From: Fredinandcohnia aciditolerans
GTDB lineage: Bacteria > Bacillota > Bacilli > Bacillales > Bacillaceae_L
NCBI GenBank assembly: GCA_003640645.1
Contig: QGHH01000005.1
Coordinates: 166,353 to 230,352, forward strand
Direction of reading: 5' to 3'
DNA: 64,000 bases
The translations under genes were made by a program, and so were the position numbers. Below the pieces are notes generated by a model. The model had not been told where the DNA came from and ran no database searches. It saw only the letters and a list, made by a program, of their open reading frames with translations. How positions within the stretch are numbered: position 1 is the stretch's first letter; every line of letters begins with the position of its first letter. Below are positions 1 to 10,301 of the stretch, piece by piece.

Positions 1-1293
1 AATGTGGTAGATGAAATCTTTGGACGTAAGGGACAGCAAGTTGTTGAGAAGAATATGGAAGCAATCAAAGCCGGTGCAGAATTCCTTACTAATCTACTTA
101 GTGAAGATGTAATAATGAAATTAGATAAAGCAGACGGAAAGCAACGTATGTTCATGATTGGAAATGACGCTATCGCTTTGGGTGCTCTAGCGGGTGGAGC
201 AAGATTTATGCCTGCATATCCAATTACACCAGCCTCTGAAATCATGGAATACTTAATTAGCAAGTTACCTGAATTTGGTGGAACAGTTATCCAAACAGAA
301 GATGAAATTGCTGCATGTACAATGGCAATTGGATCTAACTACGCGGGTGTTCGTGCATTTACTGCATCTGCAGGACCAGGATTATCGTTAATGATGGAAT
401 CAATCGGTTTATCAGGTATTACTGAAACTCCGCTTGTTATTATTGATACACAACGTGGAGGTCCTAGTACTGGTCTCCCAACAAAGCAAGAGCAATCAGA
501 CTTACTGGCAATGATCTATGGTACACATGGTGAAATACCTAAGATTGTTATGGCTCCAAGTACTGTTCAGGAAGCATTCTATGACATTATTGAAGCATTT
601 AATCTTGCAGAAGAATATCAGTGCCCGGTAATTTTCCTAACAGATTTACAGCTTTCATTAGGGAAGCAAACGGTTGAACCTCTTGATTATTCAAAAATTG
701 AAATCAGACGTGGCAATCTGCTTCTTGATGACGAATTACCAGAATTAGAGAATAAAGAATACTTTAAACGCTATGAAGTTACAGAAAGTGGTATTTCTCC
801 ACGTGTTGTACCTGGTGTAAAGAATGGAATCCACCATGTAACTGGTGTTGAACATAACGAACAAGGTAAGCCATCTGAGGCTGCAAGCAACCGTAAGGAC
901 CAAATGGAGAAACGACTTAAAAAGACTAAAAATATTCGTTTCAATACACCTGTTCATAAAAACGCTAAACATGAAGAGGCGGACCTATTAGTTGTAGGTT
1001 TTAACTCAACTCGTGGTGCGATTGAAGAAGCGATGACTCGTCTTGAAAATGATGGTATTAAAGTGAATCATGCTCAAGTTCGTTTAATCCATCCTTTCCC
1101 ATCTGAAGAAATATTGCCGTTAATTCAATCAGCTAAGAAAGTATTAGTGGTTGAAAATAATGCTACTGGTCAGCTCGCAAACATTATGAAGATGAATGTA
1201 GGACATGCAGACAAGATTACTAACTTCTTAAAGTATGATGGTAATCCATTCCTACCTCATGAAGTTCACACAAAATGTAAGGAGTTGTTCTAA
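1..1293 (+). CDS. korA: 2-oxoacid:acceptor oxidoreductase subunit alpha (5' partial)
   Basis: Alpha subunit of a 2-oxoglutarate (2-oxoacid):ferredoxin oxidoreductase, which makes acyl-CoA from a 2-oxoacid, CoA and oxidised ferredoxin in the cytoplasm. The frame is open from the first base, so the GTG at 4 is not a real start. About 430 residues are visible, whereas Bacillus KorA has nearly 600; the N-terminal gamma-like domain lies outside the window. Visible motifs include AYPITPASEIMEYL near residue 70 and TASAGPGLSLMMESIGL near 120, typical of the pyruvate:ferredoxin oxidoreductase-like domain. The stop is one base from korB, so the two subunits are surely co-transcribed. Confidence 0.93.
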   Translation, partial: NVVDEIFGRKGQQVVEKNMEAIKAGAEFLTNLLSEDVIMKLDKADGKQRMFMIGNDAIALGALAGGARFMPAYPITPASEIMEYLISKLPEFGGTVIQTEDEIAACTMAIGSNYAGVRAFTASAGPGLSLMMESIGLSGITETPLVIIDTQRGGPSTGLPTKQEQSDLLAMIYGTHGEIPKIVMAPSTVQEAFYDIIEAFNLAEEYQCPVIFLTDLQLSLGKQTVEPLDYSKIEIRRGNLLLDDELPELENKEYFKRYEVTESGISPRVVPGVKNGIHHVTGVEHNEQGKPSEAASNRKDQMEKRLKKTKNIRFNTPVHKNAKHEEADLLVVGFNSTRGAIEEAMTRLENDGIKVNHAQVRLIHPFPSEEILPLIQSAKKVLVVENNATGQLANIMKMNVGHADKITNFLKYDGNPFLPHEVHTKCKELF

Positions 1294-1294
1294 T

Positions 1295-2161
1295 ATGGCA
1301 ACATTTAAAGACTTTCGGAATAATGTAAAACCTAACTGGTGTCCAGGATGTGGAGACTTCTCCGTACAGGCAGCGATTCAGCGTGCGGCTGCAAATGTTG
1401 GTCTTGAGCCTGAACAGCTAGCTGTGATTTCAGGGATAGGATGTTCTGGTCGTATTTCTGGATATATCAATGCTTATGGATTGCACGGAATTCATGGCCG
1501 TTCTTTACCGATCGCTCAAGGTGTAAAAATGGCTAACCGTGATTTAACAGTAATTGCATCTGGTGGTGACGGTGACGGATATGCAATCGGGATGAGCCAC
1601 ACAATCCATGCAATTCGTCGTAATATTGACATCACATATATTGTTATGGATAACCAAATCTATGGTTTAACAAAAGGTCAAACTTCTCCAAGAAGTGAAA
1701 TGGGCTTTAAAACAAAGAGCACTCCAAAAGGCTCTATCGAGTCTGCACTTTCTGTCATGGAAATGGCATTAACAGCTGGTGCTACTTTTGTTGCACAAAG
1801 CTTCTCAACTGACCTTAAAGATTTAACCGCACTAATCGAGGCTGGAATCAAGCACAAAGGGTTCTCTTTAATCAATGTGTTTAGCCCATGTGTAACTTAT
1901 AATAAAGTCAATACATATGACTGGTTTAAAGAAAACCTAACAAAACTTGGTGATGTTGAAGGATATGATCCATCAGACCGTTCAGTAGCTATGCAAACGT
2001 TGATGAAGCATAACAGTCTTGTTACTGGGCTCATCTATCAAAATACAGAAAAGCCTTCCTATCAAGAACTTGTTCACGGTTATGGTGAAGCGCCGCTTGT
2101 ACATGCAGACTTGAATTTAGATGAAGAAAAGTTTAATAAACTAGTTGCAGAATTTATGTAA
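1295..2161 (+). CDS. korB: 2-oxoacid:acceptor oxidoreductase subunit beta
   Basis: Thiamine-diphosphate-binding beta subunit, partner of the upstream KorA. At 288 residues it has the family length. The N-terminus shows the cluster-associated motif WCPGCGDFSVQAAI, and the GDGDGYAIGMSH ... DNQIYGLTKGQ segment is the ThDP/Mg site (GDG...N). A longer in-frame extension to 1235 exists but overlaps korA; the ATG at 1295 follows an AAGGAG ribosome site inside the korA end, one base after the korA stop, and gives the family N-terminus MATFKDFRNN. It is the last gene of the operon, with a strong terminator 8 bases downstream. Confidence 0.95.
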   Translation: MATFKDFRNNVKPNWCPGCGDFSVQAAIQRAAANVGLEPEQLAVISGIGCSGRISGYINAYGLHGIHGRSLPIAQGVKMANRDLTVIASGGDGDGYAIGMSHTIHAIRRNIDITYIVMDNQIYGLTKGQTSPRSEMGFKTKSTPKGSIESALSVMEMALTAGATFVAQSFSTDLKDLTALIEAGIKHKGFSLINVFSPCVTYNKVNTYDWFKENLTKLGDVEGYDPSDRSVAMQTLMKHNSLVTGLIYQNTEKPSYQELVHGYGEAPLVHADLNLDEEKFNKLVAEFM

Positions 2162-2168
2162 TACAAAT

Positions 2169-2206
2169 AAAACCCTACTAAGAACTATTCTCTTAGTAGG
2201 GTTTTT
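2169..2206 (+). terminator. Rho-independent terminator of korAB
   Basis: Stem AACCCTACTAAGA paired with TCTTAGTAGGGTT around a short loop, followed by a T run. Placed directly after the korB stop. Confidence 0.9.
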
Positions 2207-2464
2207 AATATAGTTTCAGTCAAAATCGACCTTATGACTACACGAGTCTTTCACAATTCTTTATATCTTTACTCGTTAATTGTTGAATGTTAAAATAGGC
2301 ATGTGTGTCTGTTAGTAGAATTAATAACTTAAAACTGCTAAAATTGTACATTTTTCTACATTTATACGGTTTTATTGTATTAATACTTGTTAAACCTTAT
2401 ACTAGTAAAATGGAATTTTATTTTTTTGAAAATGTAGTTTTTAGATAAAGAAAGGAGATACAAC
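2207..2464. other. Intergenic stretch upstream of miaB
   Basis: AT-rich spacer with no credible ORF. It ends in the miaB ribosome site AAAGGAGATACAAC. The AT-rich tract around 2335-2410 probably holds the miaB promoter, but I see no convincing -35/-10 pair. Confidence 0.4.
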
Positions 2465-3994
2465 ATGAACGAAAAACAACGTCTTGAAAGTACTCAAGTA
2501 AAACCTGCGGACAAAAAATCCGAAAAGGATTACAGTAAGTATTTTCAATCCGTTTACCAACCACCTTCTTTAAAAGATGCGAAGAAACGTGGTAAAGAAC
2601 AAGTCAATTACTTAAAAGAATTTTCGATTCCTGAGGACATGAAGAATGCAGGAAAAGGAAAACGCTTTTTAATCCGTACGTATGGTTGTCAAATGAATGA
2701 ACATGATACGGAAATAATGGCTGGTATTTTTATGGAAATGGGCTATGAGCCAACTGAAAATACGAAGGATGCCGACATCATTTTACTAAATACATGTGCG
2801 ATCCGTGAAAACGCTGAAAACAAAGTATTTGGTGAAATCGGTCATTTAAAACCTTTAAAACTTGAAAATCCTAATCTTTTAATTGGTGTTTGTGGATGTA
2901 TGTCCCAAGAGGAATCAGTTGTGAATAAAATTCTTGAAAAACATCAATTCGTTGATATGATTTTCGGTACTCATAATATTCATCGCCTACCTTATATTGT
3001 TAAAGAAGCTATGTTTAGTAAAGAGATGGTTGTTGAGGTTTGGTCTAAGGAAGGGGACATCATTGAAAACCTTCCAAAAGTACGTAAAGGAAATATCAAG
3101 GGTTGGGTAAACATTATGTATGGATGTGACAAATTCTGTACGTACTGTATCGTTCCATATACTCGTGGTAAGGAACGTAGCCGCCGCCCAGAGGATATTA
3201 TTGAAGAAGTACGTCACTTAGCTAGACAAGGCTATCAAGAGATTACCTTACTTGGCCAAAACGTAAATGCGTATGGTAAAGATTTTGAAGATATGAAATA
3301 TGGTTTAGGAGACTTAATGGACGAGTTACGTAAGATTGATATCCCACGTATTCGTTTCACAACAAGTCATCCACGTGATTTCGATGATCATTTAATTTCA
3401 GTGCTCGCTAAAGGTGGAAATCTTATGGAGCACATTCATCTCCCAGTACAATCTGGAAGCTCACAAGTATTAAAATTAATGTCACGTAAATACACAAGAG
3501 AAACATATTTAGAGCTAGTTCGCAAAATGAAAGAACAAATTCCGAACGCTTCATTTACAACTGATATCATTGTTGGTTTCCCAAATGAAACGGATGAACA
3601 GTTCGAAGAGACACTTTCCTTATATAGAGAAGTAGAATTTGATTCAGCATATACCTTCATATATTCACCACGTGAGGGAACTCCAGCTGCCAAAATGGAA
3701 GATAATATTCCAATGGAAGTTAAAAAGGAAAGACTTCAACGTCTCAACGCACTTGTTAATGAGATTTCTGCAAAGAAAAACCTTGCCTACAAGGGTCAAA
3801 CAGTAGAAGTTCTTGTTGAAGGTGAAAGTAAAAACAATCCAGAAGTACTTGCTGGATACACAAGTAAAAATAAATTGGTTAACTTCAAAGGTCCAAAATC
3901 TGCAATTGGTAAAATTGTCAAAGTAAAAATTATCCAAGCAAAGACATGGACACTAGATGGAGAAATGATCGAAGAAGCGGTAGAGGTGAACTAA
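2465..3994 (+). CDS. miaB: tRNA-2-methylthio-N6-dimethylallyladenosine synthase MiaB
   Basis: Radical-SAM methylthiotransferase that adds a methylthio group to i6A37 of tRNAs reading UNN codons; it acts after MiaA, whose gene is at 10.3 kb. Length 509, as in Bacillus MiaB with its N-terminal extension. The N-terminal MTTase domain begins at [13 protein letters not shown] (about residue 73) with further cluster cysteines in [12 protein letters not shown] and [10 protein letters not shown]. The radical-SAM CxxxCxxC (CDKFCTYC) is near residue 222, and a TRAM domain occupies the last 70 residues. The ATG has a strong AAAGGAG site. The stop is one base from ricA, indicating coupling. Confidence 0.97.
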   Translation: MNEKQRLESTQVKPADKKSEKDYSKYFQSVYQPPSLKDAKKRGKEQVNYLKEFSIPEDMKNAGKGKRFLIRTYGCQMNEHDTEIMAGIFMEMGYEPTENTKDADIILLNTCAIRENAENKVFGEIGHLKPLKLENPNLLIGVCGCMSQEESVVNKILEKHQFVDMIFGTHNIHRLPYIVKEAMFSKEMVVEVWSKEGDIIENLPKVRKGNIKGWVNIMYGCDKFCTYCIVPYTRGKERSRRPEDIIEEVRHLARQGYQEITLLGQNVNAYGKDFEDMKYGLGDLMDELRKIDIPRIRFTTSHPRDFDDHLISVLAKGGNLMEHIHLPVQSGSSQVLKLMSRKYTRETYLELVRKMKEQIPNASFTTDIIVGFPNETDEQFEETLSLYREVEFDSAYTFIYSPREGTPAAKMEDNIPMEVKKERLQRLNALVNEISAKKNLAYKGQTVEVLVEGESKNNPEVLAGYTSKNKLVNFKGPKSAIGKIVKVKIIQAKTWTLDGEMIEEAVEVN

Positions 3995-3995
3995 A

Positions 3996-4427
3996 ATGGC
4001 ACAATTTACAAAAGAACAAATCGTAGAACGCGCAACAGAACTAGCAAAAATGATTGCAGAAACACAAGAGGTTGACTTTTTCAAGCGTGCAGAAGCACAA
4101 ATAAACCAGAATAAAAAAGTTCAAGAAATTATTGATAGCATCAAAAGCTTACAAAAACAAGCAGTTAATTTTCAGCATTTTGGAAAATCTGAAGCATTAA
4201 AACAAGTTGAAGAAAAGATTGATAATCTTCAAGCAGAACTAGATAGCATTCCGGTTGTAGAAGAATTTAAGAATTCACAGATTGAAGTGAATGATCTTTT
4301 ACAACTTGTGGCACATACCATTTCTAACAATGTAACTAATGAGATTATTACATCTACTGGTGGAGATTTGTTAGCGGGAGAAACTGGTTCAAAAGTGAAT
4401 AACAATAAGGGCTGTGGCTGCCACTAA
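3996..4427 (+). CDS. ricA: RicA/YmcA family regulatory protein
   Basis: Homologue of B. subtilis YmcA (RicA), which forms the Fe-S-carrying RicA-RicF-RicT complex that helps RNase Y mature mRNAs and supports biofilm formation, competence and sporulation. At 143 residues it matches the family, with long charged helices (IDSIKSLQKQAVNFQHF). The C-terminal Cys motif GCGCH supplies cysteines thought to bind a cluster. The ATG follows the miaB stop by one base, reproducing the ymcB-ymcA arrangement of B. subtilis. It ends in its own terminator. Confidence 0.93.
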   Translation: MAQFTKEQIVERATELAKMIAETQEVDFFKRAEAQINQNKKVQEIIDSIKSLQKQAVNFQHFGKSEALKQVEEKIDNLQAELDSIPVVEEFKNSQIEVNDLLQLVAHTISNNVTNEIITSTGGDLLAGETGSKVNNNKGCGCH

Positions 4428-4428
4428 T

Positions 4429-4465
4429 TAAAAAAGACAAAAGCTTAAGCTTTTGTCTTTTTTTT
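4429..4465 (+). terminator. Terminator of miaB-ricA
   Basis: Near-perfect inverted repeat AAAGACAAAAGCTT/AAGCTTTTGTCTTT followed by T residues, immediately after ricA. Confidence 0.9.
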
Positions 4466-4526
4466 ATTTGTGAAGCTTGTTTCCCATCAGGTTTTATTTT
4501 TTGCTTGTACGGCTTTGAAAAAAAGG

Positions 4527-4554
4527 TACATAAATGGGCGAACCCGCATACAAT
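4527..4554 (+). promoter_or_regulatory. Candidate SigE promoter of cotE
   Basis: CATACAAT at 4547-4554 matches the SigE -10 consensus. An ACATAAAT segment about 13 bases upstream (from 4529) resembles the -35. Known: B. subtilis cotE is transcribed from a SigE and a later SigK promoter. The assignment here is inferred from the motifs and the gene's identity. Confidence 0.5.
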
Positions 4555-4707
4555 GAACTATACGGTACTCGTAAGGTTAAGTATAAAGAGAACGACAATG
4601 CATTTTTTTAGTATTTTCTTTGATTGGTTTATTCAACTTTTTTCGTGTACTCATTAGGAAACAACAAAGTAAATTGAAAAAAGTTTGTAAAAAGAAATCA
4701 GTCTTTA

Positions 4708-4737
4708 GCACACTAGTCAAATGTCCCGCATAGGATG
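4708..4737 (+). promoter_or_regulatory. Candidate SigK promoter of cotE
   Basis: CACA at 4708-4711 and CATAGGATG at 4729-4737 are 17 bases apart, close to the SigK pattern (AC ... 16-17 ... CATAnnnTA). It sits just before the cotE ribosome site. One -10 position departs from consensus, so this is weaker than the upstream SigE match. Confidence 0.35.
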
Positions 4738-4769
4738 AATTGAAGATTGATTGAGGAGGGTTTGTTCGA

Positions 4770-5312
4770 ATGTCTGAATACAGAGAGATTATCACAAAAG
4801 CTGTTGTAGGTAAAGGACGTAAATTTTCACAGTCTACTTATACCATTTCTCCACCTCACCACCCATCAAGCATTTTGGGATGCTGGATTATTAACCACAA
4901 GTATGAAGCAAAGAAAGAAGGTAATAAAATAGTAGTATACGGAAAATTTGATGTCAACGTGTGGTATTCTTTTGGTAACAATACCAAAACAGAGGTTGTT
5001 ACTGAAACACTTTCATACACAGACCACATCAAGCTAAAGTATAGAGACGAGAATTTCCTAGATGATGACTGTGACGTGATTGTTAATGTGCTTCAACAGC
5101 CAAACTGCTTAGAATGTACGATCTCACCTAACGGGAACAAAATTTTAGTTGAGGTTGAAAGAGAGCTAATGGCAGAAATTATTGGGGAAACTAAGGTTTG
5201 CGTACATGTGAATCCAGATGGATGCTATGATGATGATAAGGATTGGGATGTAGACGACGAAGAATTCGAGGATTTAAATCCTGACTTCTTAGTTGGCGAT
5301 TTAGAGGAATAA
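4770..5312 (+). CDS. cotE: Outer spore coat morphogenetic protein CotE
   Basis: CotE self-assembles around the forespore and organises the outer coat. The 180 residues match family length and hallmarks: a conserved N-terminus ([19 protein letters not shown]), the central [18 protein letters not shown] segment, and a very acidic C-terminal tail (many D/E from about residue 150), the region needed for coat-protein recruitment in B. subtilis. The start follows GAGGAGGG. It lies between ricA and mutS as in B. subtilis, on its own transcription unit with candidate sporulation promoters and a terminator. Confidence 0.96.
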   Translation: MSEYREIITKAVVGKGRKFSQSTYTISPPHHPSSILGCWIINHKYEAKKEGNKIVVYGKFDVNVWYSFGNNTKTEVVTETLSYTDHIKLKYRDENFLDDDCDVIVNVLQQPNCLECTISPNGNKILVEVERELMAEIIGETKVCVHVNPDGCYDDDKDWDVDDEEFEDLNPDFLVGDLEE

Positions 5313-5317
5313 TTGGA

Positions 5318-5348
5318 AACTAGGAGGCATGACTTCCTAGTTTTTTTT
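5318..5348 (+). terminator. Terminator of cotE
   Basis: AACTAGGA ... TCCTAGTT stem followed by eight T residues, six bases after the stop codon. Confidence 0.85.
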
Positions 5349-5391
5349 CATTTAATGGGAGACAAGTCCTGCCCTTTCCTTTTTTAAGTTA

Positions 5392-5400
5392 TGTTATAAT
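5392..5400 (+). promoter_or_regulatory. Extended -10 promoter of mutS
   Basis: TGTTATAAT is a perfect TGnTATAAT extended -10, with no clear -35 upstream. It precedes the leader repeat and mutS, so it is the likely mutSL promoter; transcripts would carry the repeat at 5.42-5.54 kb as a structured leader. Confidence 0.6.
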
Positions 5401-5422
5401 ATTGGAAGATAAAACTTTACTC

Positions 5423-5538
5423 ATTCGGGCGGCCGACTAAGTAAAGTCAAAGCCTCCGGCGGATGCCACGATTTTTCAAAGGTGACTTTTCGAGCAAGCT
5501 CGAAAAAGGTCGTGCGCAAAGAGGCCGAGGCGCATTTG
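5423..5538. repeat. GC-rich hairpin repeat in the mutS leader
   Basis: A GC-rich block in an AT-rich genome. It begins near TTCGGGCGGCCGAC and ends near GAGGCCGAGGCGC. It contains the near-perfect hairpin TTTTCGAGC-AA-GCTCGAAAA at about 5497-5516, inside a weaker outer pairing (CACGATTTTT with AAAAAGGTCGTG). I recall similar blocks dispersed in other Bacillaceae intergenic regions; that recollection is unchecked. It lies between the presumed mutS promoter and its ribosome site. Confidence 0.6.
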
Positions 5539-5560
5539 ATTGTTGTTGGGGGATTTTTAA

Positions 5561-8158
5561 ATGGCAGAGTATACGCCGATGATAAAGCAGTATTTAACGA
5601 TTAAGGCAGATTATCAAGATGCCTTTTTATTTTTTAGACTAGGTGATTTTTACGAAATGTTTTTTGATGATGCAGTAAATGCATCACAAATTTTAGAAAT
5701 AACGTTAACGGCTAGAGATGGTGGTGTTGAAGAAAAAATCCCGATGTGCGGGGTCCCTTATCACTCAGCTGCAGGATATATTGAACAATTAGTGAATCAA
5801 GGATATAAAGTTGCGATCTGTGAGCAAACAGAAGACCCAAAACAGGCAAAAGGTGTCGTAAAACGTGAAGTTATACAATTAATTACACCTGGAACTGTAA
5901 TGGAAGGTAAAAACTTACTAGATAAAGAAAATAATTTTCTAGCAACTGTTTCAAACTTTTCCGATAATTCTTTCGGATTTGCATTAACTGACTTAACAAC
6001 AGGTGAAAACCGCGTCTCATTATTGTCTTCCCAGTTTGAAGAAGTTATCGGAGAAATTTATGCAAATGGTGTAAAAGAGGTTGTTGTTTCAACCGATTTT
6101 GACGATCAGTATAAAAAAGCAATGATTGAACGTTGCCAGGTAACGATTTCGTATGAAGATAATTGCACAATTGCTGAACATTTTCAACAGCTTACCGAGG
6201 GGCTTGAGGATGAGAAATTGATTCTTACTTTTGGAAGATTATTAAATTATTTAATAAAAACGCAAAAGCGCTCACTTGATCACCTTCAACAGGTTCGTAT
6301 TTTTTATATTAATCAATTCATGAAAATTGATCTTTATTCAAAACGTAATCTTGAGCTTACTGAAACGATTCGTAATAAAGGGAAAAAGGGTTCATTACTT
6401 TGGCTTCTGGACCAAACAGTTACTGCAATGGGAGGGCGTCTGTTAAAACACTGGATCGACAGACCGTTATTAAATAAAAATGAAATTGAAGCCCGGCTTA
6501 ACATGGTTCAAACCTTTATTGATCACTATTTTGAAAGATTAGAATTAAGGGATTTATTGAAGGAAGTATATGACCTTGAACGACTGGCTGGACGTGTAGC
6601 TTTCGGAAATGTAAATGCAAGAGACCTATTACAACTCAAAAAGTCACTTGAGCAGGTTCCGGGAATTTATCAACTTGTCACACAGTTACAGCACCCATAT
6701 GCGGACAATCTCAGTAAACAAATGGACCTTTGCGAATCATTAACCGACCTTCTTAAACGTTCCATTAAGGAGTCACCTCCTTTGTCTATCAAAGAAGGAG
6801 ATATTATTAAAGATGGTTACAATGCCACCCTTGACCAATATCGTGATGCAAGCCGAAATGGTAAAACATGGATTGCATCATTAGAAAAACAGGAACGAGA
6901 GAAAACGGGAATAAAGTCTTTAAAAATTGGATATAACCGTGTCTTTGGATATTATATCGAAGTGACAAAGTCCAATTTACAGTATTTACCAGATGGTTTG
7001 TATGAAAGAAAACAAACTCTAACTAATGCAGAACGTTTTATCACCCCTGAGCTTAAAGAAAAAGAAACATTAATTCTTGAAGCAGAGGAAAAGATTGTCC
7101 AATTAGAATATGATCTTTTTCTTGATATTCGCGAACAAGTTAAGAGCTATATTCCAAGACTTCAGACATTAGCAAAGGTCATTAGTGAGCTTGATGTGCT
7201 GCAGTGCTTTGCAACGATAAGTGAAGAACGCCATTATTGTATGCCTCATTTTTCTGAGGACAAGCTCTTTATTAAAGATGGACGTCATCCGGTTGTTGAG
7301 AAAGTGATGCAGGCACAGGAATATGTTCCAAATGATTGTGTGATGGAGCAAGGACGGTCATTGCTTCTTATTACAGGACCAAATATGTCTGGTAAGAGTA
7401 CGTATATGAGACAGGTTGCACTGACATCAATTTTGGCACAAATTGGTTGTTTTGTTCCAGCAAGTGAAGCTGTTCTACCAATATATGATCAAGTATTCAC
7501 TCGTATAGGTGCCGCAGATGACTTAATCTCTGGACAAAGTACCTTCATGGTGGAAATGCTTGAAGCAAAAAATGCCATTGTCAACGCAACATCGAAAAGC
7601 TTATTATTATTTGATGAAATTGGACGTGGAACATCTACTTATGACGGAATGGCTCTTGCACAAGCTATTATTGAATATATTCACCAAAATATCGGAGCAC
7701 ACACATTGTTCTCTACTCATTATCATGAGCTAACCGATTTAGAAACAGGTCTGGAAAACTTAGTGAATGTTCATGTGAGTGCGATAGAGGAAAATGATAA
7801 TGTCGTCTTCCTTCACAAAATTAAAGAAGGCGCAGCAGATAAAAGCTATGGTATTCATGTAGCAAAACTTGCTGAGCTTCCTGAGAACTTAATTGAACGT
7901 GCAAAAGAAATATTAAATCATCTTGAGCAAGGTGAAAAAGAAATTGCTGTAACGAAAGAAGAATCGATTGACCATACAGACAATCTACAGCTTTCATTTT
8001 TTGGGGAAACGAAGTCTTCCTACCAAAAAGAAGAAAAGCATGTGTCTTCTAAGGAAAAGGATATCTTGAAATCCATCAAAGATATGGATATTTTAGGACT
8101 AACACCTTTAGAGGCCATCAATAAGTTATATGAAATTCAAAAACAATTAAAAGGATAA
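5561..8158 (+). CDS. mutS: DNA mismatch repair protein MutS
   Basis: Mismatch-recognition ATPase. Length 865 agrees with bacterial MutS. The mismatch-binding domain carries the Phe-x-Glu motif ([11 protein letters not shown], near residue 35). The C-terminal ATPase shows Walker [10 protein letters not shown] (about residue 607), Walker [17 protein letters not shown] and the following STHYHEL histidine. [20 protein letters not shown] helix ends the protein. The start ATG follows GGGGGA. mutL begins about 50 bases downstream, giving the standard mutSL operon. Confidence 0.98.
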   Translation: MAEYTPMIKQYLTIKADYQDAFLFFRLGDFYEMFFDDAVNASQILEITLTARDGGVEEKIPMCGVPYHSAAGYIEQLVNQGYKVAICEQTEDPKQAKGVVKREVIQLITPGTVMEGKNLLDKENNFLATVSNFSDNSFGFALTDLTTGENRVSLLSSQFEEVIGEIYANGVKEVVVSTDFDDQYKKAMIERCQVTISYEDNCTIAEHFQQLTEGLEDEKLILTFGRLLNYLIKTQKRSLDHLQQVRIFYINQFMKIDLYSKRNLELTETIRNKGKKGSLLWLLDQTVTAMGGRLLKHWIDRPLLNKNEIEARLNMVQTFIDHYFERLELRDLLKEVYDLERLAGRVAFGNVNARDLLQLKKSLEQVPGIYQLVTQLQHPYADNLSKQMDLCESLTDLLKRSIKESPPLSIKEGDIIKDGYNATLDQYRDASRNGKTWIASLEKQEREKTGIKSLKIGYNRVFGYYIEVTKSNLQYLPDGLYERKQTLTNAERFITPELKEKETLILEAEEKIVQLEYDLFLDIREQVKSYIPRLQTLAKVISELDVLQCFATISEERHYCMPHFSEDKLFIKDGRHPVVEKVMQAQEYVPNDCVMEQGRSLLLITGPNMSGKSTYMRQVALTSILAQIGCFVPASEAVLPIYDQVFTRIGAADDLISGQSTFMVEMLEAKNAIVNATSKSLLLFDEIGRGTSTYDGMALAQAIIEYIHQNIGAHTLFSTHYHELTDLETGLENLVNVHVSAIEENDNVVFLHKIKEGAADKSYGIHVAKLAELPENLIERAKEILNHLEQGEKEIAVTKEESIDHTDNLQLSFFGETKSSYQKEEKHVSSKEKDILKSIKDMDILGLTPLEAINKLYEIQKQLKG

Positions 8159-8211
8159 AAACGAAGGTTCAATAAATTTTTGATTTTCTTAAAAGAGAAT
8201 GAGGTGAAGGC

Positions 8212-10107
8212 ATGGGGAAAATCGTTCAACTAGATGACCTTCTTTCAAATAAAATAGCAGCAGGGGAAGTAGTGGAGAGGCCAGCTTCAGTTGTAAAGGA
8301 ATTAGTGGAGAATGCCATTGACGCAAACAGTACTGTTATCGAAATTGAAATAGAAGAAGCGGGCCTTTCCAAAATTCGAATAATTGACAATGGTGATGGC
8401 ATGGATAGTGAAGATTGTGTGAATGCCTTTCATCGCCATGCAACAAGTAAAATAAAGGACGAAAATGATTTATTTCGAATCCGGACATTAGGGTTTAGAG
8501 GTGAGGCATTACCTAGTATTGCCTCTGTTTCTGAACTAGAAATGAAGACCAGTACGGGAGATAATTCAGGTACTCATATTCTCATAAAAGGTGGACAGAT
8601 TGCGGAGAAAAAGGCAACAAATAGTCGTAAAGGGACTGACATTACAGTTTCTAATCTTTTCTTTAATACTCCAGCTCGCTTAAAATATTTAAAAACCGTT
8701 CACACAGAGCTTGGCAATATTACCGATGCTGTCAATCGGATTGCCCTTGCTCACCCGGAAGTTTCCTTTCGGTTATTGCATAATGGAAAACGCCTTTTAT
8801 ATACAAGTGGGAATGGGGATGTTAGACAGGTACTTGCTGCGATCTATGGTTTAGGAATTGCAAAGCAAATGGTCCCTATTCATTTGCAATCATTAGACTT
8901 TAGTGTAGAAGGCTATATATCTATGCCTGAAGTTACAAGGGCATCAAGAAACTATATATCAACCATTATTAATGGTAGATATATAAGAAATTTTCCACTA
9001 GTTAAAGCTATTCAGCAAGGCTACCATACCTTATTACCGATTGGAAGATTTCCAATTGTCTTGCTCGATATTAAGATGGACCCATTGTTAGTTGATGTGA
9101 ATGTCCATCCAGCAAAACTAGAGGTTAGGATAAGTAAAGAACAAGAACTTAATCAATTAATTGATCAAGGAATTAAGGATGTTTTTAAACATAAACAACT
9201 AATCCCGGATGCCATAAATCCAAAGAGGAAGGAAGTTCAAAAATCGGAGCAGCAAGAATTTGTATTTCAGCATTCCATAAAAACTGAACCACGAGAAAAA
9301 CAACCCTTTGTCCCTAAATTTGTTGAGACAATTCAACAGGCTTCGAGGAAAGAAGAACTTAATATTGAAACACCAACTCAGGTTATTACATCTAGATATG
9401 AAGAAAAACCATATGATATGGAAAAACTAGTAATTGAAGAAAATGATTACACAACTACCAGTAACTTGGATGAGATTGAAGAAACAGATTTTGAAAGTAC
9501 TGAAATACACATAAACAAAGATGAACGTGTACCAGTTATGTATCCCATCGGTCAAATGCACGGAACATATATCCTTGCTCAAAATGAGAAAGGTTTATAT
9601 ATTATCGATCAACATGCAGCTCAGGAGCGAATTAAATATGAATATTTCAGAGAAAAAGTAGGAGAAAATATTTCTGATCTTCAGGAACTTCTTCTTCCGA
9701 TTACATTGGAATATTCAACTGACGAATGCATCAACATAAATGCTCATAAGCAAGATTTAGAACAGGTTGGAATTTACTTGGAACCATTCGGTCATAACAG
9801 TTACATTGTACGTTCACATCCCCAATGGTTTCCAAAAGGTGATGAAAAAGAAGTCATTGAGGAAATTATCGAGCAAGTGCTTAATGATAAGAAAATAGAT
9901 ATTAAGAAATTGAGAGAGGCAGCAGCGATTATGATGAGCTGTAAAGCTTCTATAAAAGCGAACCACCATTTACGTAACGATGAAATATTTGCATTACTTG
10001 AAACGCTCCGTAAAACAAGTGATCCATTTACATGCCCACACGGTCGACCAATCATCATACACCATTCGACCTATGAAATGGAAAAGATGTTCAAACGAGT
10101 CATGTAA
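8212..10107 (+). CDS. mutL: DNA mismatch repair endonuclease MutL
   Basis: Couples MutS mismatch recognition to strand incision. The N-terminal GHKL ATPase has [15 protein letters not shown] and [14 protein letters not shown] low-complexity linker spans about residues 335-440. The C-terminal domain carries the endonuclease motif [12 protein letters not shown] (near residue 465) plus [12 protein letters not shown] and CPHGRP, so this is the nicking type of MutL found in bacteria without MutH. Length 631 is usual for Bacillus. The ATG at 8212 is preceded by GAGGTGAAGG. It is the second gene of mutSL. Confidence 0.97.
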   Translation: MGKIVQLDDLLSNKIAAGEVVERPASVVKELVENAIDANSTVIEIEIEEAGLSKIRIIDNGDGMDSEDCVNAFHRHATSKIKDENDLFRIRTLGFRGEALPSIASVSELEMKTSTGDNSGTHILIKGGQIAEKKATNSRKGTDITVSNLFFNTPARLKYLKTVHTELGNITDAVNRIALAHPEVSFRLLHNGKRLLYTSGNGDVRQVLAAIYGLGIAKQMVPIHLQSLDFSVEGYISMPEVTRASRNYISTIINGRYIRNFPLVKAIQQGYHTLLPIGRFPIVLLDIKMDPLLVDVNVHPAKLEVRISKEQELNQLIDQGIKDVFKHKQLIPDAINPKRKEVQKSEQQEFVFQHSIKTEPREKQPFVPKFVETIQQASRKEELNIETPTQVITSRYEEKPYDMEKLVIEENDYTTTSNLDEIEETDFESTEIHINKDERVPVMYPIGQMHGTYILAQNEKGLYIIDQHAAQERIKYEYFREKVGENISDLQELLLPITLEYSTDECININAHKQDLEQVGIYLEPFGHNSYIVRSHPQWFPKGDEKEVIEEIIEQVLNDKKIDIKKLREAAAIMMSCKASIKANHHLRNDEIFALLETLRKTSDPFTCPHGRPIIIHHSTYEMEKMFKRVM

Positions 10108-10127
10108 ATATACGATATAAAAAGTGC

Positions 10128-10158
10128 GGAAAACTCGCTAAATAGGCGAGTTTTCCCT
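10128..10158 (+). terminator. Candidate terminator of mutSL
   Basis: Perfect 11-bp stem GGAAAACTCGC/GCGAGTTTTCC with a 7-base loop. The following bases are CTATAT rather than a T run, so termination may be inefficient. Confidence 0.5.
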
Positions 10159-10203
10159 ATATAAGACAAAAGTAGTAGGAAACTATGATAAGGTTCAAGA
10201 AAA

Positions 10204-10234
10204 TTGTTATTTTCTAAGTCAATTTGGTTATAAT
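10204..10234 (+). promoter_or_regulatory. Candidate miaA promoter
   Basis: TATAAT at 10229-10234 with a TTGTTA 19 bases upstream. The spacing is longer than ideal. It lies about 70 bases before the miaA start. Confidence 0.45.
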
Positions 10235-10301
10235 AATTTAGTATTCGTCTTATTATCTATGTTACGATAATAGTATGAATTGAGGTAAAGGTAGTGATTG
10301 A

